Below are positions 1 through 6,449 of a stretch of 19,508 bases of DNA, one piece after another. The position numbers and the translations under genes were made by a program. Under the pieces are notes generated by a model. That model ran no database searches. It saw only the letters and a program-made list of their open reading frames with translations, and was not told the DNA's origin. Position 1 is the first letter of the stretch. Every line of letters begins with the position of its first letter. Source of the DNA: CAZZKG01 sp964654825 (GTDB lineage Bacteria > Gemmatimonadota > CAZMKB01); contig CAZZKG010000062.1 in the NCBI GenBank assembly GCA_964654825.1, positions 1-19,508 on the forward strand, read 5' to 3'.

Positions 1-8
1 TTTTTCAC

Positions 9-37
9 TTGACAGAGATTGTGAAATTTGTTACATT
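9..37 (+). promoter_or_regulatory. Predicted sigma70-type promoter of dsrAB
   Basis: A -35 box TTGACA (9-14) and a -10-like TACATT (32-37) are separated by exactly 17 bp, and the sequence continues as TATAAT at 37-42. The same TTGAC-N17-TACATTAT arrangement precedes sat at 6216-6246, which supports function. Transcription would start near 44, leaving a leader of about 155 nt before dsrA. The transcription start is inferred. Confidence 0.65.
19..36 (+). promoter_or_regulatory. Operator-like site 1 (TTGTGA-N6-TTACAT) inside the dsrA promoter
   Basis: TTGTGA at 19-24 and TTACAT at 31-36 are separated by 6 bp. This is close to the TTGTGA-N6-TCACAA dyad bound by CRP/FNR-family regulators, including HcpR, and it also resembles Rex half-sites. 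It fills the -35/-10 spacer and overlaps the -10, a position expected for a repressor. The same site with the same deviation from consensus lies at 6226-6243 before sat. The identity of the regulator is inference. Confidence 0.5.
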
Positions 38-56
38 ATAATTCTTCACACTCAAA

Positions 57-73
57 GCCCTTCCAAATTGGGC
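57..73 (+). promoter_or_regulatory. Stem-loop with T-run in the dsrA leader (possible attenuator)
   Basis: GCCC (57-60) can pair with GGGC (70-73) across a 9-nt loop, and the stem is followed by GTTTTT (74-79). The stem is short, so it would be a weak terminator at most. The sat leader has a stronger palindrome at the matching place (6267-6282). Confidence 0.3.
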
Positions 74-134
74 GTTTTTGTACGACAATCCTCGAAAGAG
101 GCCTGCTTAAAGAAAGTCGAAAAAACCGTGGGAA

Positions 135-152
135 CGCAGGAAGTTCTCTGCG
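135..152 (+). promoter_or_regulatory. GC hairpin in the dsrA leader
   Basis: CGCAG (135-139) pairs with CTGCG (148-152) around an 8-nt loop. It ends 11 nt before operator-like site 2. The sat leader also has a GC-rich hairpin just before its own site 2. Confidence 0.3.
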
Positions 153-163
153 GCGAACGCGAT

Positions 164-181
164 TTGTGAAAAAAAGGACAA
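164..181 (+). promoter_or_regulatory. Operator-like site 2 (TTGTGA-N6-GGACAA) in the dsrA leader
   Basis: TTGTGA (164-169), six A residues, then GGACAA (176-181). It matches 16 of 18 positions with 6366-6383 in the sat leader and lies 145 bp downstream of site 1 (140 bp for sat). It ends just before the dsrA ribosome binding site AAGGAG (189-194). It could act as a DNA operator or, as RNA, affect translation. Confidence 0.4.
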
Positions 182-199
182 GCTAGTCAAGGAGATACA

Positions 200-1411
200 A
201 TGGCGGACAAACTTCCAAAAACTCCCCTGCTCGATGAGCTCGAGGAGGGAAAATGGCCGAGTTTTGTAAAAGAGATAAAGATGGCTGCCAAAAAAAATCC
301 GATGGCCCGGGATCTGATGGGACAGCTGGAGCTGTCTTACAATGAGAAAATCGGCTATTGGAAACACGGCGGTATCGTCGGAGTCATGGGGTATGGAGGT
401 GGAGTAATAGGCAGGTATTCGGATTTGCCGGACAAGTTTCCCGCCATATCCCATTTCCACACAATGAGGATCAACCAGCCGGCGGGATGGTTTTACACTA
501 CGGAAGCCCTTCGCGGGATTTGCGACCTCTGGGAGAAACATGGTTCCGGTCTCACCAACATGCATGGTTCAACCGGTGACATCATCCTGCTCGGTACAAG
601 GACCGAGGAGCTCGAACCGACGTTTTCGGAGCTGTCGGCTATCGATTTCGACATCGGCGGGTCCGGATCGGATGTCCGTACGCCGAGCTGCTGCTGCGGT
701 ATGGCCCGGTGCGAGTGGGCATGTTATGACACTATGCGGGCGTGTTACGATTTTACCATGCATTTTCAGGATGAGCTTCACCGCCCGGCGTTTCCGTACA
801 AGTTCAAGTTCAAGTTCTCAGGTTGCCCCAATGATTGTGTGGCTTCCATCGCCAGGGCCGACATGTCTGTGATCGGTATCTGGAAGGATGACATCCAGGT
901 GGACAGAACCGCAGTCACCGAGTACGCTGCCGGCGGCATGGACATCAGGTCGGACGTCGTGGAAAACTGTCCAGCCCGGTGCATGGACTGGGACGGCAAA
1001 GCACTCAAAATAGACAACAGCTACTGCCGAAAGTGCATGCACTGCATCAACGTCATGCCGAAAGCTCTGAGGCCTGGCAAAGAACGCGGTGCAGCGATAC
1101 TGCTTGGCTCAAAGGCCCCGATTGTCGAAGGTGCTCTGCTCTCGTCGGTTATTATTCCGTTTTACGAGATGGAACCGCCGTATGAGGAACTCATCGATGT
1201 CATCGACAGGATGCTCGAAGTCTGGTGTGAGGAAGGGAAAAACCGTGAGAGGATCGGTGAGTTCATCCAGAGGGTCGGCATGGGTAATTTTCTCGATGCG
1301 GTCGAAATAGAGCCTGTTCCTGAAATGGTGGCTCACCCACGTGAAAATCCGTATGTGTTCTATCAGGAATACTTTGAAGAAGACGAAGGGGAAGAGGGTG
1401 AGGAAGGGTAA
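200..1411 (+). CDS. dsrA: Dissimilatory sulfite reductase alpha subunit
   Basis: DsrA is the alpha subunit of the cytoplasmic alpha2beta2 siroheme enzyme that reduces sulfite with six electrons, delivering sulfur to DsrC. The 403-residue product has the siroheme-[4Fe-4S] ligand pattern C-X5-C (C165/C171) and C-X3-C (C209/C213, in CPNDC). These flank the strongly conserved block ending HRPAFPYKFKFKF. A ferredoxin domain follows with C257, C261, C276, C279 and C282. Sequence style is that of bacterial reductive DsrA. The ATG at 200 has AAGGAG 5 nt upstream. The C-terminus carries a run of Asp/Glu/Gly residues (about 393-403) that I do not recall from Desulfovibrio DsrA. dsrB follows after 44 nt, so the two are co-transcribed. 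Confidence 0.98.
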   Translation: MADKLPKTPLLDELEEGKWPSFVKEIKMAAKKNPMARDLMGQLELSYNEKIGYWKHGGIVGVMGYGGGVIGRYSDLPDKFPAISHFHTMRINQPAGWFYTTEALRGICDLWEKHGSGLTNMHGSTGDIILLGTRTEELEPTFSELSAIDFDIGGSGSDVRTPSCCCGMARCEWACYDTMRACYDFTMHFQDELHRPAFPYKFKFKFSGCPNDCVASIARADMSVIGIWKDDIQVDRTAVTEYAAGGMDIRSDVVENCPARCMDWDGKALKIDNSYCRKCMHCINVMPKALRPGKERGAAILLGSKAPIVEGALLSSVIIPFYEMEPPYEELIDVIDRMLEVWCEEGKNRERIGEFIQRVGMGNFLDAVEIEPVPEMVAHPRENPYVFYQEYFEEDEGEEGEEG

Positions 1412-1455
1412 TCGTCAACGAAACAGCTGAAGGAAATTCATTTCGGAGGAATAGA

Positions 1456-2538
1456 ATGGCTGAAGCGGCGCAGGAAAGAAGAACTGATTACGGCCCCCCT
1501 CACTATGAGAAGTTCCTGCCTCCTGTCGTAAAGGAGAATTACGGCAAGTGGAAATATCACGAGATTTTGAAACCGGGCGTGATGGTCCACGTGTCTGAGA
1601 CAGGGGACAGGCTCTTCACCGTGAGGGCCGGTTCCCCCCGGCTCCTCAGTATCGACAAGATCCGCATCTACTGTGATCTGGCAGACAAGTACTGTGACGG
1701 GTATCTGCGATTCACCAGCCGTCACAATGTCGAATTTCTCCTCACCAGCGAGGAAAACATCGACCCCCTGATCAATGATCTCCGGGAACTCGGTCACCCT
1801 GTCGGTGGCATCGGTAATTCGATATCGAGCATCGTTCACACCCAGGGGTGGGTCCACTGCCACTCTGCTGCAACAGATGCATCGGGTATCGTGAAATCTG
1901 TCATGGATGAGCTGATCGATCATTTCGAGAACATGGATCTCCCGGGGAAGCTCAGGATAGCGCTGGCCTGCTGTCTGAATATGTGCGGCGCGGTGCACTG
2001 CTCGGACATCGCCATCCTGGGGATTCACAGACGGCCACCGAAAATCAAGCATGAGAACCTGAAAAAAATGTGTGAGATCCCCAATGTCATCGCCTCGTGT
2101 CCCACTGCCGCCATCAGGCCGACCGAGGTCGAAGGAAAGCAGTCGGTTGAAGTGATCGAGGATCAGTGCATGTTCTGTGCAAACTGCTTTACTGTCTGCC
2201 CGGCCATGCCGATGAACAATCCGCTCAATGACGGTGTCTCTATCTGGGTGGGTGGCAAAGTGTCGAACGCGCGAAAGGAACCGATGTTCTCGAAGCTGGC
2301 GATCCCGTTTTTACCCAATAACCCGCCCCGATGGCCCGAGGTTGTAGAAGCGGTGAGGGGGCTCGTTGAATTGTGGGCGGCGAACGCCAGGAAGTACGAA
2401 AGGATGGGAGAGTGGATCGAGCGAATCGGCTGGCCCAAGTTCTTCAGAATGGCCGGCATCGAGTTTCAGTCGGAACACATCGATGATTTCAAGCACGCCG
2501 GCCTGACATTCAAGCGATCGACGCATCTGACTTTTTAG
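1456..2538 (+). CDS. dsrB: Dissimilatory sulfite reductase beta subunit
   Basis: DsrB pairs with DsrA; in characterised enzymes the catalytically active siroheme is bound mainly by the beta subunit. The 360-residue product contains the typical segment around GWVHCH (131-136), the siroheme-cluster cysteines in ACCLNMCGAVHCSD (C172/C173, C177, C182), and a ferredoxin-like C238-X2-C241-X2-C244-X3-C248 cluster that also contains the ligand motif CANCFTVCP. Length is normal for the family. The ATG at 1456 has CGGAGGA at 1444-1450. It lies between dsrA and dsrD, the standard order in sulfate reducers. No truncation or unusual residue was noticed. Confidence 0.98.
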   Translation: MAEAAQERRTDYGPPHYEKFLPPVVKENYGKWKYHEILKPGVMVHVSETGDRLFTVRAGSPRLLSIDKIRIYCDLADKYCDGYLRFTSRHNVEFLLTSEENIDPLINDLRELGHPVGGIGNSISSIVHTQGWVHCHSAATDASGIVKSVMDELIDHFENMDLPGKLRIALACCLNMCGAVHCSDIAILGIHRRPPKIKHENLKKMCEIPNVIASCPTAAIRPTEVEGKQSVEVIEDQCMFCANCFTVCPAMPMNNPLNDGVSIWVGGKVSNARKEPMFSKLAIPFLPNNPPRWPEVVEAVRGLVELWAANARKYERMGEWIERIGWPKFFRMAGIEFQSEHIDDFKHAGLTFKRSTHLTF

Positions 2539-2557
2539 CCAAGCTGATGAGGTTCCA

Positions 2558-2803
2558 GTGGCAAAAACAGTCGAAGAAATAGCCGATGCCATGTACACCC
2601 AGGTGAAAGATGCTTTCGGTGTAAAGAAGTTGAAACCCATGGACCTCATAAAAGCCATGAGAGAGCTCTATGGCGATGAGGTCGACAAAAAACTCTGTAA
2701 AGCGGCTATCAAAGAGCTGATCAACTCCGGAAGATGTGTCTACACGTATTTCGGAGGCAGTTACATCGAGATACCGCACAAAGAGGGTGCAGCCAACGAG
2801 TAG
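2558..2803 (+). CDS. dsrD: DsrD, small winged-helix activator of sulfite reductase
   Basis: An 81-residue protein of the DsrD family (usual length near 78), directly after dsrB as in most sulfate reducers. DsrD folds as a winged helix and has been reported to be an allosteric activator of DsrAB that raises the rate of sulfite reduction. The C-terminal half shows the family pattern ending in GRCVYTYFGGSYIEIP. The start is a GTG at 2558, with GATGAGG at 2546-2552 as ribosome binding site. Its presence is a marker for reductive sulfur metabolism, although it also occurs in some disproportionators. Confidence 0.95.
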   Translation: MAKTVEEIADAMYTQVKDAFGVKKLKPMDLIKAMRELYGDEVDKKLCKAAIKELINSGRCVYTYFGGSYIEIPHKEGAANE

Positions 2804-2825
2804 GGATGCCCCCGGGTGTTGTATT

Positions 2826-4244
2826 ATGGCTATAAAGGTACCTCGGCTGGTCGTCGCCGGCCTGTCAGGGGATTCCGGGAAAACCATTGTCAGTCTCAGC
2901 CTTCTGGCATTGTTGAGGCAGAGGGGGATGTCCCTCTCCGCTTTCAAGAAGGGGCCGGATTATATCGATTCGGCCTGGCTCTCATTAGTCGCTCAGGCCG
3001 ACTGCCGTAACCTCGACACCTATCTGGTCGATAGCGATCTCGTGATCCGGACTTTCGCTCAGGGTTCCAAGCGTTCGGACATTGCTATCATCGAAGGAAA
3101 TCGGGGACTGTTCGACGGTCAGGATTCATCGGGGACCCACAGTACAGCGAGCCTGGCAAAGCTCCTGAAGGCGCCTGTCATCCTCGTGGTGAATACTCAG
3201 AAGGCGACCAGGACGATAGCCGCACTGATCAGGGGCTGTGTGTCCTTTGATCCTGATGTCATGATTGCGGGCGTCATACTCAACAGGGTGGCAGGATTGC
3301 GGCACGAGAAAGTCATCACTGATTCAATCAAACGGTACTGCGGACTGCCGGTTCTGGGCGCCGTACCGAATCTGGGTGATGACGCGCACCTGATCCCCGG
3401 TCGCAGGCTTGGACTTGTAACCCCCTCGGAGTACGAGCAGAAGCGCGCACTGGAGATGAAGTTGAGTGACATTGCCGGAGACTTTCTGGACATCGAGGGG
3501 CTCCTGGCAGTGGCACGGACCGCCCGTCCTCTTCGCACCGACGCTCCTCTCGGAGAGAGAGTGCCTGAATCAGCCTCCGGAGCGGGAGTGAGGGTGGGGT
3601 ATTTCAGGGATACGGTCTTTACCTTCTACTACCCCGAAAACCTGGAGGCCCTCGAAGCGGCCGGCGCCCGGCTTGTGCCTGTATCGTCACTCGACGATCG
3701 GTCTCTTCCCCGGGTCGACGCCCTGTATATCGGTGGCGGGTTCCCCGAGACTCATGCAGAACGCCTTGTACAAAACAGCACCATGCTGCAGTCGGTGAAA
3801 AAGGCGGCGGATGACTCGATGCCTGTTTACGCGGAGTGCGGCGGGCTTATCTACCTTTCGGAATCAGTGCGTCGACACGAAACCTGCTTTGATATGGCGG
3901 CTGTTTTTCCGCTCAAATTACAGATGCTGGACAAACCGGTGGGTCATGGATATTCCGTGGTAACGGTCGATCGCCCGAATCCGTTCTTTGACGTGGGTCA
4001 GCAGATAAAGGGGCATGAGTTTCACTACTCCGGCCCGTCGACCGGCGTACAGCATCTCGATAGCTGTTTGCAGGTTGAGAAAGGTGTCGGAATAGGGGAC
4101 AACCGCGATGGCCTGCTATATCATAACACCTTTGCATCGTATACCCATATCCATGCAACAGGCGTTGTAGACTGGGCTCCGAATCTTGTGAAAGCGGCGG
4201 CCGATTATAGACGGAGTCGGGAAAACAATCATCTCGCTCATTGA
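2826..4244 (+). CDS. dsrN: DsrN/CbiA-type glutamine amidotransferase (siroheme amidation)
   Basis: A 472-residue homologue of cobyrinic acid a,c-diamide synthase. An N-terminal P-loop (GDSGKT, 15-20) in a dethiobiotin synthetase-like domain is followed by a class I glutaminase domain with GGGFPETHAE (303-312), the probable nucleophile C338 in AECGGLIYL, and H400 in GHEFHYS. In dsr clusters this gene is called dsrN and is thought to amidate siroheme to siroheme amide for DsrAB; a role in cobalamin synthesis cannot be excluded. The frame stays open upstream to 2736, overlapping dsrD, but the ATG at 2826 begins the conserved region. Its ribosome binding site is weak (GGGTG at 2814-2818). It is 22 nt from dsrD, and probably in the same operon. 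Confidence 0.9.
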   Translation: MAIKVPRLVVAGLSGDSGKTIVSLSLLALLRQRGMSLSAFKKGPDYIDSAWLSLVAQADCRNLDTYLVDSDLVIRTFAQGSKRSDIAIIEGNRGLFDGQDSSGTHSTASLAKLLKAPVILVVNTQKATRTIAALIRGCVSFDPDVMIAGVILNRVAGLRHEKVITDSIKRYCGLPVLGAVPNLGDDAHLIPGRRLGLVTPSEYEQKRALEMKLSDIAGDFLDIEGLLAVARTARPLRTDAPLGERVPESASGAGVRVGYFRDTVFTFYYPENLEALEAAGARLVPVSSLDDRSLPRVDALYIGGGFPETHAERLVQNSTMLQSVKKAADDSMPVYAECGGLIYLSESVRRHETCFDMAAVFPLKLQMLDKPVGHGYSVVTVDRPNPFFDVGQQIKGHEFHYSGPSTGVQHLDSCLQVEKGVGIGDNRDGLLYHNTFASYTHIHATGVVDWAPNLVKAAADYRRSRENNHLAH

Positions 4245-4341
4245 AAGAACAATTGAAATAACCGTAACAACAAATTTATTGTCAGGTTTTTGCAGAGGTT
4301 GTGGAGTTTTCCCCGGGTTGATTACAGCTTCTGGTGTAGGT

Positions 4342-4360
4342 GGACCGGCAGAAGAGGTCC
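4342..4360 (+). promoter_or_regulatory. Hairpin in the dsrN-dsrL spacer
   Basis: GGACC (4342-4346) pairs with GGTCC (4356-4360) across a 9-nt loop, with no T-run after it. The 196-bp spacer 4245-4440 also contains a weak promoter-like TTGAAA (4253-4258) with an AT-rich stretch 16 bp later, and a second weak stem GACC/GGTC (4397-4412). I see no convincing terminator, so dsrL may be partly co-transcribed with dsrABDN. Confidence 0.3.
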
Positions 4361-4412
4361 AAATTAAACACGAGGTGATCTAATCGAGAAACCGCAGACC
4401 GTTTTACTGGTC

Positions 4413-4429
4413 CTAACAATAGCTGTTAG
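4413..4429 (+). promoter_or_regulatory. Inverted repeat CTAACA-N5-TGTTAG just before dsrL
   Basis: A perfect 6-bp inverted repeat with a 5-nt loop ends 11 nt before the dsrL start codon, next to the weak ribosome binding site AGAGAG (4428-4433). As RNA it could limit ribosome access; as DNA it could bind a regulator. No shared copy was found elsewhere in the window. Confidence 0.35.
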
Positions 4430-4440
4430 AGAGTGATGCC

Positions 4441-6126
4441 ATGGCAAAAGTAGTGAAAAAGAAAAAGCGTGGATTGAGGAGGATGGGAAGTGCGGCTGCC
4501 ACTTCCGGTGCCGCGACCTCAACACTGCGACCCCACTGGGTCGAGAAGGTCCCCCCGTGTATCGACAGCTGTCCGAACAGTAATCAGATCCGTAAGTTCC
4601 TGATGGCCATATCAAAAGCGGAGGATTCAGACAAAACCAGCGATGAGGCATATGAGGAAGCCTTCCACATCATCATGGAGACGACACCGTTTCCATCGAT
4701 CTGCGGACGGGTTTGCCCTCATCCCTGTGAGACAGGCTGCAATCGGCAGGACAAAGATGGTGCCATAGCCGTCAACCAGGTCGAGAGGTTCATCGGCGAT
4801 TTCGGACTGGAGAAAAAGATTGTCCCGAAGAAGCTGACGGATGAGATGAGGACCGAAAAGATAGCCGTGGTAGGATCCGGACCGGCAGGTATGTCCTGCG
4901 CATACCAGTTGGCCAGGAGAGGTTACCCGGTCACCGTGTTCGAGGCCTTCCCGAAGGCCGGAGGCATGCTCAGATACGGCATCCCCGACTACCGTCTTCC
5001 GCAGGACATCCTCGATGCGGAGATAAACCGCATTCTCGACATGGGGGTCGAGCTCAAACTCGAAACCTGTGTTGGAAGAGATATCCCGATGGATGAGTTG
5101 AGAAAGAATTACAGGGCTTTCTTCGTTGGAATCGGTGCCCACGGGGGGCTGAAGCTGAATGTCGTGGGTGAGGATGCTCCCAACGTGCTGACCGGTACCG
5201 ACTTCCTGCACCGGGTCAATTCCGGGGAGACGGTCGATGTCGGTGACAGAGTGGTGGTGGTCGGCGGTGGTGACACCGCCATCGACGCCGCGCGCGTCGC
5301 TCTGCGTCTCGGTTCTGACGCTACGATTCTCTACCGGCGGACCAGAAACGAAATGCCGGCGATCGAAGAGGAGATAATGAGAGCGGAGGAGGAGGGTGTC
5401 AGAATAGATTTTCTGGCGGTCCCTGTCGAGATTCACCAGGACGACGGGAGAGCCGTGGGCATGAAGTGTCAGCGGATGGAACTGGGAGAACCGGACGAAT
5501 CCGGCCGTCGGCGGCCCGTGCCGATTAATGGTGACACCTATGATCTGGAGTTCAGTACCCTGATAGCCGCCATCAGCCAGGAACCTGATTTCACCGGTTT
5601 CGACGATCTCCACGAGGGGAAGGACTGGATCAGGATCGATGAAAAAGGCAATGCCGGGGTCGACGGAGTATACTCAGGAGGGGATGACATTCGTCTCGGT
5701 CTGGTGATCGATGCGGTGTATCACGGCAGGATGGCCGCTCTCGCTATCCACGAAATGATCTCAGGCGAGATGATGCCGCCCGGAGAACCCTCACTGGCTG
5801 TTATCAGATCCGACAGATTGGTCTTGAGCTATTATGATGAGAAGAAGCGGGTGAGAGCACAGGAACTGGCTGTCGAAGAAAGAGTAAAGGAACTCAGCAC
5901 CGAGATCGTTAAAACACTCAGTGCCGACGAAGCGACTCACGAAGCGAAGAGATGTATGAGCTGCGGGTACTGCTTCGACTGCGGGACGTGCTGGAGTTAC
6001 TGCCAGGACAATGCGATACTCAAGCCGCTGGAGAAGGGTGAAGCGTACCGGTTCAAGATGGAATTCTGCAAGGGGTGCAGTAAATGTGCAGAAAGCTGCC
6101 CCTGTGGATACATCGAGATGCGCTGA
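4441..6126 (+). CDS. dsrL: DsrL-like iron-sulfur flavoprotein, NAD(P)H:acceptor oxidoreductase
   Basis: A 561-residue GltD/NfnB-type flavoprotein. Order of domains: a lysine-rich tail (1-15) and Ala/Ser/Thr linker; an N-terminal Fe-S domain with C40, C44, C88, C92, C96 and C100; an FAD fold GSGPAG (145-150) followed by AGGMLRYGIPDYRLP; an NAD(P) fold GGGDTA (275-280); and a C-terminal part with C505, C508, C511, C514, C517 and C521, then the ferredoxin cysteines C543, C546, C549, C553 and C555. The pattern around CMSCGYCFDCGTC fits DsrL. DsrL links NAD(P)H to DsrAB: NAD+-reducing in sulfur oxidisers, proposed NADPH-oxidising (DsrL-2) in reducers or disproportionators. It is shorter than Allochromatium DsrL (about 650). 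A generic glutamate synthase small-subunit-like oxidoreductase is the main alternative. The ATG at 4441 is preferred. Confidence 0.85.
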   Translation: MAKVVKKKKRGLRRMGSAAATSGAATSTLRPHWVEKVPPCIDSCPNSNQIRKFLMAISKAEDSDKTSDEAYEEAFHIIMETTPFPSICGRVCPHPCETGCNRQDKDGAIAVNQVERFIGDFGLEKKIVPKKLTDEMRTEKIAVVGSGPAGMSCAYQLARRGYPVTVFEAFPKAGGMLRYGIPDYRLPQDILDAEINRILDMGVELKLETCVGRDIPMDELRKNYRAFFVGIGAHGGLKLNVVGEDAPNVLTGTDFLHRVNSGETVDVGDRVVVVGGGDTAIDAARVALRLGSDATILYRRTRNEMPAIEEEIMRAEEEGVRIDFLAVPVEIHQDDGRAVGMKCQRMELGEPDESGRRRPVPINGDTYDLEFSTLIAAISQEPDFTGFDDLHEGKDWIRIDEKGNAGVDGVYSGGDDIRLGLVIDAVYHGRMAALAIHEMISGEMMPPGEPSLAVIRSDRLVLSYYDEKKRVRAQELAVEERVKELSTEIVKTLSADEATHEAKRCMSCGYCFDCGTCWSYCQDNAILKPLEKGEAYRFKMEFCKGCSKCAESCPCGYIEMR

Positions 6127-6215
6127 AACAAGGTTTCTGTGTCTCTGAAGAAATGGGAGGTTTTAATTGGAAGTGCGACCAGACAGACGTTTTTGGGGGT
6201 GGGAGGACTTTTTTC

Positions 6216-6244
6216 TTGACTTAATTTGTGAAAAAAGTTACATT
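6216..6244 (+). promoter_or_regulatory. Predicted sigma70-type promoter of sat-aprBA
   Basis: TTGACT (6216-6221) and TACATT (6239-6244) are separated by 17 bp, matching the dsrA promoter in sequence and spacing. Transcription would begin near 6251, giving a leader of about 200 nt before sat. Confidence 0.65.
6226..6243 (+). promoter_or_regulatory. Operator-like site 1 (TTGTGA-N6-TTACAT) inside the sat promoter
   Basis: TTGTGA (6226-6231) and TTACAT (6238-6243) lie 6 bp apart within the promoter spacer, with the same layout as 19-36 before dsrA. In Desulfovibrio, sat has been linked to Rex and, by prediction, to HcpR. Which factor binds here is unknown. Confidence 0.5.
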
Positions 6245-6266
6245 ATGTTTTCCGATAATCACAAAC

Positions 6267-6282
6267 GCCTTCAATTGAAGGC
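6267..6282 (+). promoter_or_regulatory. Perfect 16-bp palindrome in the early sat leader
   Basis: GCCTTCAATTGAAGGC is a perfect dyad, beginning 20 nt after the TTACATTAT block. The dsrA leader has a related but weaker stem-loop (57-73), 17 nt after the same block. There is no T-run after it, so a terminator is unlikely. Confidence 0.4.
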
Positions 6283-6322
6283 TCGACCTGTATGGCACTT
6301 CTGTAAATGATTGATACTAAAT

Positions 6323-6366
6323 CAGTTAACTGTTATCAGCGAGTTCGTGGAGGCGCTCACCTCGCT
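6323..6366 (+). promoter_or_regulatory. Structured sat leader: palindrome and bulged hairpin
   Basis: CAGTTAACTG (6323-6332) is a perfect palindrome. AGCGAG (6338-6343) pairs with CTCGCT (6361-6366), and GTG (6347-6349) pairs with CAC (6358-6360) above a 3-nt bulge, leaving an 8-nt loop. No known riboswitch is recognised. The rest of 6127-6449 holds the promoter, the two operator-like sites, and no gene that I can support. Confidence 0.35.
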
Positions 6367-6383
6367 TGTGAAATAAATGACAA
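6366..6383 (+). promoter_or_regulatory. Operator-like site 2 (TTGTGA-N6-TGACAA) in the sat leader
   Basis: TTGTGA (6366-6371), AATAAA, TGACAA (6378-6383). It differs by one base from TTGTGA-N6-TCACAA. It matches 164-181 in the dsrA leader at 16 of 18 positions, at almost the same distance from site 1. Confidence 0.45.
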
Positions 6384-6449
6384 AGAGGGTCCGCGGGGGA
6401 GAGAGCCCGGGGGCACACCATGGAAAATCATTTGAGGAGGACGGGAGCG

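Noticed and set aside
2736..2825. Extension of dsrN upstream into dsrD.
   Set aside because: The extra 30 residues overlap dsrD in another frame and are not typical of CbiA/DsrN proteins; conservation begins at the ATG at 2826.
4271..4283. ACAA-N5-TTGT element in the dsrN-dsrL spacer as a further copy of the dsrA/sat operator.
   Set aside because: The half-sites and spacing do not match TTGTGA-N6; it is a short AT-rich dyad expected by chance.
4627..5613. A long minus-strand open frame (328 codons) opposite the dsrL-like gene.
   Set aside because: It lies wholly inside a clear plus-strand gene, has no family features, and is explained by codon bias of the coding strand. The same applies to minus-strand frames at 8349-9359, 6555-7382 and 9507-10286.
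6167..6310. A possible 47-codon small gene starting at TTG 6167 with GGGAGG at 6155-6160.
   Set aside because: It reads straight through the predicted sat promoter and the start of its leader, uses a TTG start, and shows no recognisable protein features. The ribosome-site match is probably chance.
6420..6449. Earlier ATG for sat at 6420.
   Set aside because: The ATG at 6450 has the better placed GAGGAGG and the usual Sat N-terminus. The 10 extra codons overlap that ribosome binding site.
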